From assembly GCA_023131975.1 (NCBI GenBank), contig JAGLYV010000035.1, positions 1-48,957 of the forward strand: a stretch of 48,957 bases of DNA. The letters run 5' to 3'. Shown here piece after piece: positions 1-9,900 of this stretch. The translations under genes were made by a program, and so were the position numbers. This DNA is from Candidatus Krumholzibacteriia bacterium (GTDB lineage Bacteria > Krumholzibacteriota > Krumholzibacteriia > Krumholzibacteriales > Krumholzibacteriaceae). The notes under the pieces are model-generated. The model was not told the origin of the DNA. It did not search any database and saw only the letters and a list, made by a program, of their open reading frames with translations. Each line of letters starts with the position of its first letter. The stretch's first letter is position 1.

Positions 1-158
1 TCATGAACGGCATCATCCCGGATATCCGCGACTTCCAGGCGACGCACGAAGTCTATGATCCCTGCAAGCTGGATCCTCAACGTTTCCCTCTCCCCTGTTT
101 CCAGCCGGATCCTCGCCAGCCCTTCGAGCCGCAATAATTCTTCTTCAGACAATCGCAT
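1..158 (-). CDS. gatC: GatC, Asp/Glu-tRNA amidotransferase subunit C (partial, N-terminal 52 residues)
   Basis: The gene runs off the left edge of the window, so only the first 52 codons are present. The visible protein begins MRLSEEELLRLEGLARIRL and continues with a helical stretch resembling the GatC opening, which usually reads like 'hLAkLArLeLseeE'. GatC is the small subunit of GatCAB, which converts misacylated Glu-tRNA(Gln) and Asp-tRNA(Asn) to the amide forms. The ATG at 156-158 has a purine-rich AAGGG sequence several bases upstream. It is transcribed away from the plus-strand lipoprotein gene. Identification rests on a short fragment and on family resemblance, so confidence is moderate. 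Confidence 0.7.
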   Translation of the reverse strand, partial: MRLSEEELLRLEGLARIRLETGERETLRIQLAGIIDFVRRLEVADIRDDAVH

Positions 159-196
159 CAAAGGCCCTTCTTCAGTAAAAGCAATACATCGTATTC

Positions 197-226
197 AAGC
201 TAGCAACAGGTAACACCCGATGTCAA
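197..226 (-). promoter_or_regulatory. Possible promoter for gatC
   Basis: A perfect -35 hexamer TTGACA lies at 221-226 on the minus strand. Its best-placed -10 is only TAGCTT (197-202), with an 18-base spacer. The weak -10 makes this tentative. Confidence 0.35.
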
Positions 227-251
227 CTGCAGTTCTGTCAAGAAACGTCTC

Positions 252-280
252 TTGCAAAAATATTCTGCACAATCTATATT
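252..280 (+). promoter_or_regulatory. Promoter for the propeller lipoprotein gene
   Basis: TTGCAA (252-257) and TATATT (275-280) are separated by 17 bases, a good sigma-70 arrangement. Transcription would start near 287, about 48 bases before the start codon at 335. The intergenic stretch 159-334 holds nothing else I can support. Confidence 0.55.
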
Positions 281-334
281 TTACGGGTACCGGGTCCGCA
301 CCAATACCCCCACCACCACAGAACGGAGTCGTCG

Positions 335-1366
335 ATGTCGCTATCCCCCTGTTTCCGCCTTATCATGACTGCCACGGTTCTTTCTTTTCTTTTCCATTCA
401 GGTTGTGCCACGAAGGACGATCGCTCGTCCGGTGACACTTTCCCCGTACTGACCGGCGACTATTTTGGACAGGTCCCTCCCGGAAATGAACCTGAGCTGT
501 TTGCGCCCGGACTTATCTCGACCTGCCTGTTCACAAGGGATGTCGCAATGACGCCTGAGGGCGACGAGATCTTCTTCACGAGCGTCGTCGGCAGATACAA
601 TATCACACAGATCCTCCACACCAGAAGGATCGATGGTGTATGGACCAGTCCCGAGGTCGCTTCTTTCTGCGGTAATATCGACTACATGGACGCTGAGCCG
701 TTTATCACCCCCGATGGTAAACGTCTTCTATTCCTTTCAAACAGGCCTGATACGGCCAACGGAAAGCCCGCCAACCAGGATATCTGGGCTGTGGACAGAA
801 CGGAAGGCGGCTGGTCGGAAGCGTATAATATCGGCGGTCCGATCAATACAGAGGCCCCGGAATTCTTTCCTTCAGTCACGAGGGACGGCACTTTCTATTT
901 CACCCGGACCGTGGGACGGTCCAGTTATATCTTCCGCTCACGGTTGATCGATGGGAAATATGCGGAGCCCGAGAAACTTCCAGAACAGGTAAACTCCACA
1001 AACCAGCAGTACAACGCCTTTATCGCTCCGGATGAAAGTTATATCATCGTACCGACCGGGGGGCGTGAGGATTGCCTCGGTGGGGACGACTACTATATCT
1101 GTTTCAGAAACACGGACGACACGTGGAACGAACCCGTAAACATGGGGATCCCGGTCAACTCAAAATACGGCAGTGAGCATTCAGCATACCTGTCTCCGGA
1201 CGGCAGATACTTTTTCTTCATGTCCGCTAGAATGAGTGATGATATAGTATTCCCGAACGGCAGGATCACACGTGACCTGATGCTCCGCATGCATAACGAG
1301 CCCGGAGGGGTACAGGCTTCCATCTACTGGATGGACGCATCGTTCATCGAAGGACTCCGTCCCTGA
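335..1366 (+). CDS. Putative lipoprotein with WD40-like (PD40/TolB-type) beta-propeller
   Basis: The 343-residue protein opens with a short hydrophobic segment (about residues 10-22) and a Cys after Ser-Gly, which looks like a lipobox, although His at -3 is atypical. The rest carries PD40-type repeats of the form 'S/TPDG-x-x-hhF', for example TPEGDEIFF, TPDGKRLLFLS and SPDGRYFFFMS, typical of TolB-like propellers. GGAG at 325-328 is spaced 6 bases from the ATG and fixes the start. It is one of only two plus-strand genes and converges with pcrA, with 15 bases between the stop codons. Propeller lipoproteins of this kind usually sit in the periplasm and bind proteins or glycans. No specific function can be assigned. 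Confidence 0.7.
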   Translation: MSLSPCFRLIMTATVLSFLFHSGCATKDDRSSGDTFPVLTGDYFGQVPPGNEPELFAPGLISTCLFTRDVAMTPEGDEIFFTSVVGRYNITQILHTRRIDGVWTSPEVASFCGNIDYMDAEPFITPDGKRLLFLSNRPDTANGKPANQDIWAVDRTEGGWSEAYNIGGPINTEAPEFFPSVTRDGTFYFTRTVGRSSYIFRSRLIDGKYAEPEKLPEQVNSTNQQYNAFIAPDESYIIVPTGGREDCLGGDDYYICFRNTDDTWNEPVNMGIPVNSKYGSEHSAYLSPDGRYFFFMSARMSDDIVFPNGRITRDLMLRMHNEPGGVQASIYWMDASFIEGLRP

Positions 1367-1381
1367 GGATGAATCCGCCAC

Positions 1382-3538
1382 CTATCTGAATTTGAACGGC
1401 GCGTAACTGGCAAGAAACTTTTTCGTCCCGAAACCGGTGAACTGGACCGAGACCTTCATCTCCTGACCGGTTCCCTCTATCTTTTTGATAGTCCCTTCCC
1501 CGTATGAGGGATGAAAGATCACCACACCCACCCTGTATCTTGTATCGCTCTGCCTCGTATTTTTGCTGGAGGCGAATGACTCCGGAGAATCGACCCGCTT
1601 GAAAAGATCGTCTCCATAGCTCCCGGGACGCGCGCTCCCTGACACCTCCACCAGTTCAGCGGGGATCTCCCCGAGGAATCGGGAAGGCCTGTTTCCAGTC
1701 CAGTTACCGAACTGCATCCTGCTGGAGGCGCATGTAAGAACGAGCTTCTCCATAGCCCTGGTCATCCCGACATAGAAGAGCCTCCTCTCCTCTTCCAGTT
1801 CGACATCGTTGTCGAACGCCGAATAATGAGGCAGCAGACCTTCTTCTACACCAGTGACAAACACGGCTCGATATTCGAGCCCCTTCGAATTGTGTAATGT
1901 CATCAGGGAGACCTTTTCATCGTTCTTCAGGGAATCGATAGCGCTGACCAGGGCGATCTCCTCGAGAAATGCCGCGAGAGACGGATCCTCTGACATCGAA
2001 GAAAAACGCTCGGTCTCATTAAGGAGTTCTTCGATATTCTCCATGCGGACCTGTTGAGTCTTTGGATCTTCCCCGAGGTACTCCCTGTAACCGACGGTTT
2101 CGATCAATCCTGACAGGATCTCCCAGACAGTATCTTTCCTGGTTCGAAGCTGAAACGAGGCTATCATTTTCGAAAATTCCTCTATCCGGCCGCGCTGATT
2201 CGACGAGAGCTTCCCGATCACATCGTCCCTTCGTACCGCCTCCAGAAGATTGAGGGAACCAGCTTCTTTCTCAATACGTTCAAGAGTCACTTTTCCTATT
2301 TTCCTGCGGGGCACATTCACTATCCTGCGAAAATTCACATCATCGTCAGGATTGGCTATCAGCTTCATATATCCGAGCAGGTCCTTTATCTCTTTTCTCT
2401 CGTAAAACCTGAGACCACCTATTATCTGATAGGGTAGCCCTCCCCTCATCAATTCCGACTCCAGAGCCCTGGACTGAGCGTGAGTACGATACAGGACAGC
2501 GATCTCACTTCTCTTGAACCCGCTTCGGATCAATGAGACGATCGTATGTCTGACCACCGCGGCCTCGCTCCTGTCGTCAGGTTCATAGTCGATCAGAAGA
2601 GGTTCTCCGCGGCCTTTCTTCGACCACAGTTTCTTCCCTTTTCGCCCGATATTATTCGCGATCACAGCATTTGACGCTTCCAGGATAGTATTGGTGGACC
2701 GGTAGTTCTCCTCCAGTTTGATGGTCACTGTTCCCTCATATACCTTATCAAACTGGAGAATATTATCGATAGTGGCACCCCGCCAGCCGTAGATCGCCTG
2801 ATCGTCATCTCCGACAACAAAAAGGTTACCATGCATGCTGGCCAGCATATCGATCATCATCATCTGTATCGTGTTGGTGTCCTGGAATTCATCGACCAGA
2901 ACGTAACGGAACTGCCTGGAGTAACGCTCTTTCACCTTGGGATACGCCGTGAATAGTTCTACCACCCTGGTGATCAGATCGTCGAAATCGAATGAATTAC
3001 ATTTTTTCAGTTCACTGCAGTATCGCTGATAGACCTCCGCCTGAAGTTCCTCCACCACATCCGCCGCGTTTTCCAGTGCTTCTTCCGGAGTGACAAGGTC
3101 GTTCTTCCATCTCGATATCCTCGCCTTCAGTATCGAAGGTGGGTATTCGTCGAGTTTCCACCCTTTCTTTTTTATGATATCTTTAATAAGGCTCTGCGCG
3201 TCATCCTCATCATAGATCGCAAAGTTTCTTCTGAACCCTATATTCTCAGCCTCGCGCCTGAGTATTTTCAGGCCGGTCGCGTGAAAGGTGCCGACCCAGA
3301 AAGGAATCTTCTGTTGTCCGAGGTTCCTTTCAACTCTCGACCTCATTTCTCCGGCAGCCTTGTTGGTAAAGGTGAAGGCAAGTATACGCTCGGGAGATAC
3401 CTTTTTCTCCCTTATCAGGTAGGATATTCTTTCGGTAAGGACCCTCGTCTTGCCACTTCCCGCGCCAGCGAGGATAAGGTAATGGCCCTCCGTGGCGAGG
3501 ACCGCTTTCTGTTGTTGTTCGTTCAGTCCGGTGCTCAT
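1382..3538 (-). CDS. pcrA: PcrA/UvrD-type ATP-dependent 3'-5' DNA helicase
   Basis: This is a 718-residue superfamily 1A helicase of normal length. The Walker A motif GAGSGKT is at about residues 25-31. DEFQDTN (Walker B) and QAIYGWRGA lie in domain 1A, ENYRST follows, and the C-terminal part has the SLMTLHNSKGLEY and RRLFYVGMTRA motifs. The C-terminal domain ends in a VxHPxYGxGxI-like segment typical of PcrA, which binds RNA polymerase or DNA. The protein unwinds DNA in nucleotide excision and mismatch repair and removes RecA. It lies 45 bases downstream of the zincin-propeller-barrel gene, so it may be the last gene of the tam transcription unit, which is an odd functional pairing. Confidence 0.95.
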   Translation of the reverse strand: MSTGLNEQQQKAVLATEGHYLILAGAGSGKTRVLTERISYLIREKKVSPERILAFTFTNKAAGEMRSRVERNLGQQKIPFWVGTFHATGLKILRREAENIGFRRNFAIYDEDDAQSLIKDIIKKKGWKLDEYPPSILKARISRWKNDLVTPEEALENAADVVEELQAEVYQRYCSELKKCNSFDFDDLITRVVELFTAYPKVKERYSRQFRYVLVDEFQDTNTIQMMMIDMLASMHGNLFVVGDDDQAIYGWRGATIDNILQFDKVYEGTVTIKLEENYRSTNTILEASNAVIANNIGRKGKKLWSKKGRGEPLLIDYEPDDRSEAAVVRHTIVSLIRSGFKRSEIAVLYRTHAQSRALESELMRGGLPYQIIGGLRFYERKEIKDLLGYMKLIANPDDDVNFRRIVNVPRRKIGKVTLERIEKEAGSLNLLEAVRRDDVIGKLSSNQRGRIEEFSKMIASFQLRTRKDTVWEILSGLIETVGYREYLGEDPKTQQVRMENIEELLNETERFSSMSEDPSLAAFLEEIALVSAIDSLKNDEKVSLMTLHNSKGLEYRAVFVTGVEEGLLPHYSAFDNDVELEEERRLFYVGMTRAMEKLVLTCASSRMQFGNWTGNRPSRFLGEIPAELVEVSGSARPGSYGDDLFKRVDSPESFASSKNTRQSDTRYRVGVVIFHPSYGEGTIKKIEGTGQEMKVSVQFTGFGTKKFLASYAPFKFR

Positions 3539-3583
3539 CTTCCCAGCCCTCTGGTTGTCCCCTTCCGGGCTCCAGTCGAACTG

Positions 3584-6500
3584 TCAGAACTGAGAACCCA
3601 GATAGAAGTGAAATACAGAATCGCCAGTGTATGAGAAATCCGTCGGCCAGGCAAGCTGGAAATTGAGGATGAGAAAACCGAATCTCATATAGAATCCCAT
3701 TCCGAAATCGCTGTAGAATTTGAGTCCGTTGATCTCTCTGGCATCGATCCCCGCGGGCAGAGGCTCCACATACATGTCCTCCCCCCACACACTCCCGGTA
3801 TCAAAAAAGAATGTCCCGCCGACATTGGTAAATCCCCATCTGCCGGGCCAACCGAAAATCAGGGCATCCACCAGAGGGTAACGGTATTCGAGGTTAAAAA
3901 GCATCATCTTCGGCCCCTGGAACTGAAGATAATCATACCCTCTCATCGTCAGGGGCCCCCCAAGGAAAAAATATCTCTTATCGAGACCATCGCTGACAGA
4001 ACCTACTGCCCTGAACGCGAGGTAGTTCCTGTACCAGAGAGGCATGTATTTTCGATAGTCGGCAAAGAAAGTGGTCCTGGAAACATCATCGCCGGAAAAG
4101 GAAAGAGCCCGGGAAAAGCTGACCATCCACCTGGAACCGATCACCGGACCGTAAGAACCATAATATGCCGAATCGTGGACAAGGGATATCGAAGGCTGCA
4201 ACAGCCTTCGGGTCGATATTTCGCCCGCCAGGGGAACATAATATCCTCCGTAACTCTCATTTTCGTCCCAGGTCAGGAACTCCCTTTCGCTTATATATGC
4301 CTGAAGTTCCAGTTCCACCCTTGTAAAGGTCGAGAACGGAAAACTTGCATTTCCGAAGACTCCGTAATTTCTTTCAGAGAAAAATCGATAATCAGTGAAT
4401 GCTTCTCCGATCGAGGAGAATCTCGAATTGAGGTAGTTCTTGAACTGGAACACTCCCACCGAATAATCGATACGTTTTTTCACGTAATAGTAGGAAAGCA
4501 TAAGATCGCTATCCTCGATCGACCCGAAAAGATTGAATGCCAGAAAGAGATGATGGTCCCCAAGGAGATCGCTGAATGCTATCTGGTTTGCCAGACCGAA
4601 TCCGAAGCCCGTAGAAAAAAACAGACCCATTCCGTTACCTATGTAATCAGGGGAAAATTTGGCATCGTAGGGTCTGATCGTTCCGATCTCCTTACGGAAT
4701 TCGTTCCTCATGGCCTCGAGAGAATCGGGATCGATATCTTTTTTCGAATCCTCCTCGATCACAACATCCGGAGTCTCTACGGGGATCTTCCACTTCATCC
4801 CTGGAAGTTTCCCTCCTGTTGGAGTTCCCCCGACACTTTCGACCCTCACCGAACCGGAGATCTCAAGAACATCCTCCCCACCGGAGTCAAGCGAGCCAAT
4901 ACTCCCTTCGTCCACTCCACCATCAACAAAGGCCCCGGGATCCTGAAACATCATTTCGCCCGAAGGTATCATTCCGAACGAAGGCCATTCCGCACTGAAT
5001 TTCACCATGAGGGGACTGCCTGTAGAATAGGAGACCGCAGATTTATCGATGAAACTGTCCATTATGTACAGGTCGTAGCCAGCCATGTTAAACCCGGAAT
5101 AAACAAGATTGTCTCCAATACTCGAGTATGACGGATTGAATATACCTCCCGGCACATCAGTAAATCTGTAATAGCTGCCCACCTCCAGGCTTCCCCTGTA
5201 AAGGTTGCTGACACCGGTCTCGTCGGATGTAAATATTATCTCTTTCCCGTCAGAAATGATAAGCGGGGATTCGTCGTTACCCGGCGTCGCTATCAGAAGT
5301 TCTTTTTCGCCGCTGTCAAGATCTATGCTCCAGATATCACCTGTCACATCAAGGAGATTTCTCATAGAGGTAAAATCAACGCCTGTAAGTCTTGGATTAC
5401 CGTCATCCCCCTGATTAAAACCATGCTGTACCGCGACCTGGGGAAATCTCGTATATGCTATTCTGGTCCCTCCGGGAAACCAGGATAGATATTTTTCGTC
5501 TTCCAGATCGTCTGTGACTCTCAGCAGCGATTGTTTCCCGATATTATAGACATATATGTCTGTCTGACCATCTATTGTCCCGACAATAGCGATCGATTCT
5601 CCGATCGGTGACCACGAGGGATTAAAAAAGAAATCGAGAGGCAATTCGATCTTCTTGAGTATTTCTCCGCCGGGAACCTTCATTATGAAAAGTTTGTCCT
5701 TCCCATCTGACTTGGCCACAAAAACGATACTTTTACCGTCCGGGCTCCACGACAGGCTCGATTTCAAAGTGCGTATATACTCAAACTCGCTTGACATAGA
5801 GCTGGAAAGAAGCTTGCCGGTCACCTCCCCGGTAAGGGAATTCATAAGGTAGATACCCTGGAGTCCACTCCTGTCGGAATAAAATACGATATTCCTTCCG
5901 TCAGGAGAAAAAACAGGTTTCGAGTTCATGTAGTGATGTTTCTTCATATGATCGGTGAGCTGTCTGCCAAAAAAATCGGGTTCCTCCTTACCGGCATAGA
6001 CCGGCCAGTATCTTTTTCTGAGGTCCTTTTTCCAGTCTTGAGTCAGTTGCTGCGTGGTCAACCCGATCGAGTTCTGAAGAGCGATCTCGAGTGACCTCTG
6101 ATACCGGAGCTGATCCATCAATTCGACGATCTTCTCATTGCCATACGTCCTGCATATATAGTCAATGGCCGACTGCCCGGCCTTGTAATTCATATATCCG
6201 CCCGCATAAGCCAGATCAAAGGGGAGATAGTCGAAGATCGTGCCATCCCGCATGAACATCTCACATTCATCGTCCATGCCGCCTATCGAATAGTATTCCG
6301 CCATTCCTTCGGCAAACCATAACGGGATCCGGAACAGGAAACTGCGGGAGAATACGGATCTCAGAAGATTCCCATATATGATATCGAACTGGAATATATG
6401 TACCAGCTCATGGATCGCGGTATGACTGAAATCGACGTTTGAACCACTGAAATGCAGGACCATCCGTCTTCTACTCGGCTCTGCAAAAGCCTGGACTCCC

Positions 6501-6844
6501 TCAGGAAGCAGTTGCCATGTCGTATTGGTCTGCTGAAAATCGGTATGACTGCCATATATAATAACGGGTATACGCCATTTAAGTTGATGATCAAAATCAC
6601 CCGACAGCTTGCCATAACCGTACTCAAGGATTACCGCCGTCCTGGCGGCGAGATCCCTGTATCCTTCGCTGAAATGGATATCAAAATGTGGAGTGGTAAG
6701 TATGCTCCAGTGGAAATCCTTGTATTGTACCTTGTTCTTGCCGAACCACCATGCCTGGGAATTGCTGCCGGTGGGAAAAGAGAGAGTGGTCGCCAGAGTC
6801 AGCAGAATAATCACGACACGCTTCAAATATACCGCACCTTTCAT
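3584..6844 (-). CDS. Exported peptidase MA-like zincin fused to PD40 propeller and Omp85/BamA-type barrel
   Basis: The protein has 1086 residues in three parts. A signal peptide (about 1-30) precedes a gluzincin-like domain with HELVH at 145-149 and a downstream FAEGMAEY segment giving the likely glutamate zinc ligand. From about 300 to 620 there are at least six PD40 blades, for example FSPDGRNIVFYSD and WSPDGKSIVFVA. The last 330 residues form a surface-antigen/Omp85-like barrel with GGPLTMRGYDY (compare the L6 VRGY/F motif) and a terminal Phe. The start at 6844 is preferred over 6853 because GGAGG is 9 bases upstream of the former and touches the latter. It lies 81 bases after tamB. By inference it is an outer-membrane protein with a periplasmic peptidase; substrate unknown. 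Confidence 0.8.
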   Translation of the reverse strand: MKGAVYLKRVVIILLTLATTLSFPTGSNSQAWWFGKNKVQYKDFHWSILTTPHFDIHFSEGYRDLAARTAVILEYGYGKLSGDFDHQLKWRIPVIIYGSHTDFQQTNTTWQLLPEGVQAFAEPSRRRMVLHFSGSNVDFSHTAIHELVHIFQFDIIYGNLLRSVFSRSFLFRIPLWFAEGMAEYYSIGGMDDECEMFMRDGTIFDYLPFDLAYAGGYMNYKAGQSAIDYICRTYGNEKIVELMDQLRYQRSLEIALQNSIGLTTQQLTQDWKKDLRKRYWPVYAGKEEPDFFGRQLTDHMKKHHYMNSKPVFSPDGRNIVFYSDRSGLQGIYLMNSLTGEVTGKLLSSSMSSEFEYIRTLKSSLSWSPDGKSIVFVAKSDGKDKLFIMKVPGGEILKKIELPLDFFFNPSWSPIGESIAIVGTIDGQTDIYVYNIGKQSLLRVTDDLEDEKYLSWFPGGTRIAYTRFPQVAVQHGFNQGDDGNPRLTGVDFTSMRNLLDVTGDIWSIDLDSGEKELLIATPGNDESPLIISDGKEIIFTSDETGVSNLYRGSLEVGSYYRFTDVPGGIFNPSYSSIGDNLVYSGFNMAGYDLYIMDSFIDKSAVSYSTGSPLMVKFSAEWPSFGMIPSGEMMFQDPGAFVDGGVDEGSIGSLDSGGEDVLEISGSVRVESVGGTPTGGKLPGMKWKIPVETPDVVIEEDSKKDIDPDSLEAMRNEFRKEIGTIRPYDAKFSPDYIGNGMGLFFSTGFGFGLANQIAFSDLLGDHHLFLAFNLFGSIEDSDLMLSYYYVKKRIDYSVGVFQFKNYLNSRFSSIGEAFTDYRFFSERNYGVFGNASFPFSTFTRVELELQAYISEREFLTWDENESYGGYYVPLAGEISTRRLLQPSISLVHDSAYYGSYGPVIGSRWMVSFSRALSFSGDDVSRTTFFADYRKYMPLWYRNYLAFRAVGSVSDGLDKRYFFLGGPLTMRGYDYLQFQGPKMMLFNLEYRYPLVDALIFGWPGRWGFTNVGGTFFFDTGSVWGEDMYVEPLPAGIDAREINGLKFYSDFGMGFYMRFGFLILNFQLAWPTDFSYTGDSVFHFYLGSQF

Positions 6845-6925
6845 CGTAATCATCCTCCAGGGTTCAACATGAGAGCCGCTTTAAAGATGGCGTTTCAACT
6901 CTTCTTCTTCAAGTAAAAACCTCAT

Positions 6926-9900
6926 TTAGAACTCCCACCTGATCTTAAGGTCGACGTTGTATTCATCACCGCTTCTCCTGCTGCCTCCCTGAATCAGTTT
7001 TTCGGAATACATGATGACCTCGGACCGGATCTGAAACAGTCGGCTCAATCTGTATTCAACTTCGAAATGTCTGGCCGTAGAGATCGACAACCCTTGCTTG
7101 TATTTAACGTAGAGCCCCTCAGACAGGTACTTCCCTATCGCTACCACTGTCTGGTTCAGCTCGAATCCTGACGATACTCCACCGGCCCCGCCTGACGCCT
7201 CCAGCTCTATGGTGATTCCCTCCATCTGGGAATTGAGCATCTTCTCAACATAGTTTGCCGCCAGATTCTGAGCGGTGTTCAACGCTCTCCAGCCGGCTTC
7301 CGTCCCGTCCTCCCCTCCAACTACTCCTCCCCCGAGCATCTTCCAGATATCAGTCTCGCTGTATCCTGGATCTTCATGGTAAAGGGAGAGCCTCGGCTCG
7401 ATATCGTCCTGATGCCAGGAAAGTAACAGGTATATTTTTCTACCCTCTGGATCCAGTGTCTCGGCCTCGATATCGACGATCGGCCTCATACTCTCAGCAT
7501 GAACGAATTCAAGTCTCCCGGTTTTGACCCGGAACTTATTGTTATACACATTGTACCAGCCCCTGATCAGATCCAGCTTGCCTCTCAGATATGTTCCCCT
7601 GCGGTCGTGGTGGATCGTAACATTTCCCTGCATTTCAACATTGGCGTCGGGAGTCTTTATCCAGGTATTTCCTCTTGCTTCCAGTTCGATTTCCGCTAAC
7701 CAGCGGGGAAGCTCCATCGTCCCTTTCGTGCCGGTCGATGAGAACTCACCTATATCGAAATAGACCTCCGCCCTGTTGACATCAAGCATCCCTGTAATGG
7801 AAGGGACGAGGCGTCCCTCATGTTCCAGAGTACCGACTTTCAGGTCACCTGAAACGACAGCCATTATATCAGGAATGCTTGCCAGGAGAAATTTGTCCAG
7901 ACTGGCTCCAAGGTCGTACCTGGAAGGTCTCCATCCATCAAGGGTGATCGTTCCTCCGCAATCGAATGTACCATCACGCCCCTCACGGCCGACGAGGGAT
8001 GTTATGGTAATGAGTGTATCTTCCAGTATCACTGTCGCGTTGACATCCCTGAATCTTTCTTCCATTCCGGAAAATCGGAAAGTACCGTCAAAAAGGTTAA
8101 GTTCACCATGGAGTTTCGGGTCGTTGAAAGTCCCGTCTATCCTCAGACCGACCGAATACCTGCCGCCCGCTTCAGCGACCACATCGGTCATTTCCGTAAA
8201 ATCGGCAAGATCACTCTCTTTCATGTCCAGTTCGAGGTTCAACGGTTCGTTCCCGGCCGGTGAATAGAACCAGTCCGCTTCCTCGACAGGTATCTTCCCG
8301 CTGAAAAAGCCTTCTTTTCCACCGGGGCACAGAAGGCTACCCTCCATCAGGAACCCATCCTTGTCCACGGACGCGTCGAAACGGACACCGTGCAGAGTGA
8401 TTGGATCTGAAGCCAGACTGTCTATTACTCCTTCCATAACTATCGATGGATGTACAAGTGAATCTCTTACCGAGACAGTACCGGTAAACTTCCCGCCGTT
8501 AAAAAATGATCGGTCTGTCATCCGGAGAAAAGGCGCCATCTCCAGATTATCACATTCGGTTCTTATATCCAGGCTCAGCTCGTCCCATCCCCTACCATTA
8601 CCACCAAAAGCCTCGACGTATCTCAATCCGGACAGAGAACCCGAAAGCATGAAAGTTCCTCCCGGAGAAGCAACCCGCATATTATCTATGGCTGTCACGC
8701 CTTCCGAATATTCAGCCACGAGTCGAATGCTGTCTATCTCAATCGAGTCAACAGCAGCCGGCCCGGCAGAAATATCCAGATCAAAGCATGGATCACTGAT
8801 CGATCCACTCAGACTCAGGCTCCCCCGCGTCCTTCCCTCAAGAGGGACCGACACGATCCCCGCCTCCTCGACAAGCGATAATCCAAGCCTTTCGAAACGC
8901 AAGGCGCTGTCTATCTTTCTTTCCCTGCTCTCATAACGACCGTCAAGATAGAGTGCCCCCATTTTTGAATGCAGCTGGATATCATGAATGTCTATCTTAC
9001 CGCTTTCCAGTGTGATCTCGGAGGCTCCTCCGCTTGTCCAGTCCTCTCCCAGAACGTTGATCTCGGCGTTTTGAACAATAATAGAGACTTCTCCATCATC
9101 AGCACTTACCGAGATGCTCGCTTCTCCCAAAAATCCGGGGCGTGAAAGTCTCAGTTTTTTTATATCTGTGATCCCGTCTATGTATTCCAGAGAAAGCGCC
9201 ATATCGTCGAAAGGAATCGGCCCTACATGGCATGTATCTCCCTCCATCTCCATGAAGAAATCGCTGGATTCTCTCTTCTTCAGGATCAGCTTGACATCAC
9301 CTGTCGATACCTTGGTGAATTCATATTCGAGATTCGAGAATCTTCCATTCGCAATCAGGTCCCACTCTTTCAGATTTCCTTCCCAGATCCCGTTCAACGA
9401 CACATCGCCCCTGTACTCTTCGATATCGAAATACGGAAAGAGCGTATCCTGCCTGGCAGCGTTCAGATCGAAATAGAACTTTATTCCTCCGCCTGTCGTT
9501 ATCAGGCCGTCCGACCTTATGTCATGTGTGGGAGATTCGAGGACGATGGAATGGAAAGTTGTAGTGTCTGCCACGAACCCACCTATGATCCTGCCGCTAT
9601 CAAATGGGATTCCCCTGAAATGTCCCTCCTGGAGGTCCAGATCGAACCGCAATCCGGCCGGAGAGGGCCCGTAATCGAGCTTTATCAATCCGTTCAGCAT
9701 TGTCTCCGGCAGATTCACTCCCCTGACAAACCCGGCAGAAAGATCGAGTCCTTTCGCGTCAAGCTGAAGGGAGACCGAATAGTTACCTCCAAGGACCAGT
9801 TCTCCGGTTCCATCGATCTCCGAACCGTTAAACCTGCCCCATCCCCTGTTCATAAGTAATACCGGGGATCTCCATGACATATCGATCCGGAAGGATTCAA

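Noticed and set aside
4175-5131. A 318-codon plus-strand open frame opposite the zincin-propeller-barrel gene
   Set aside because: No ribosome-binding site, no family resemblance, and the minus-strand frame carries clear conserved motifs.
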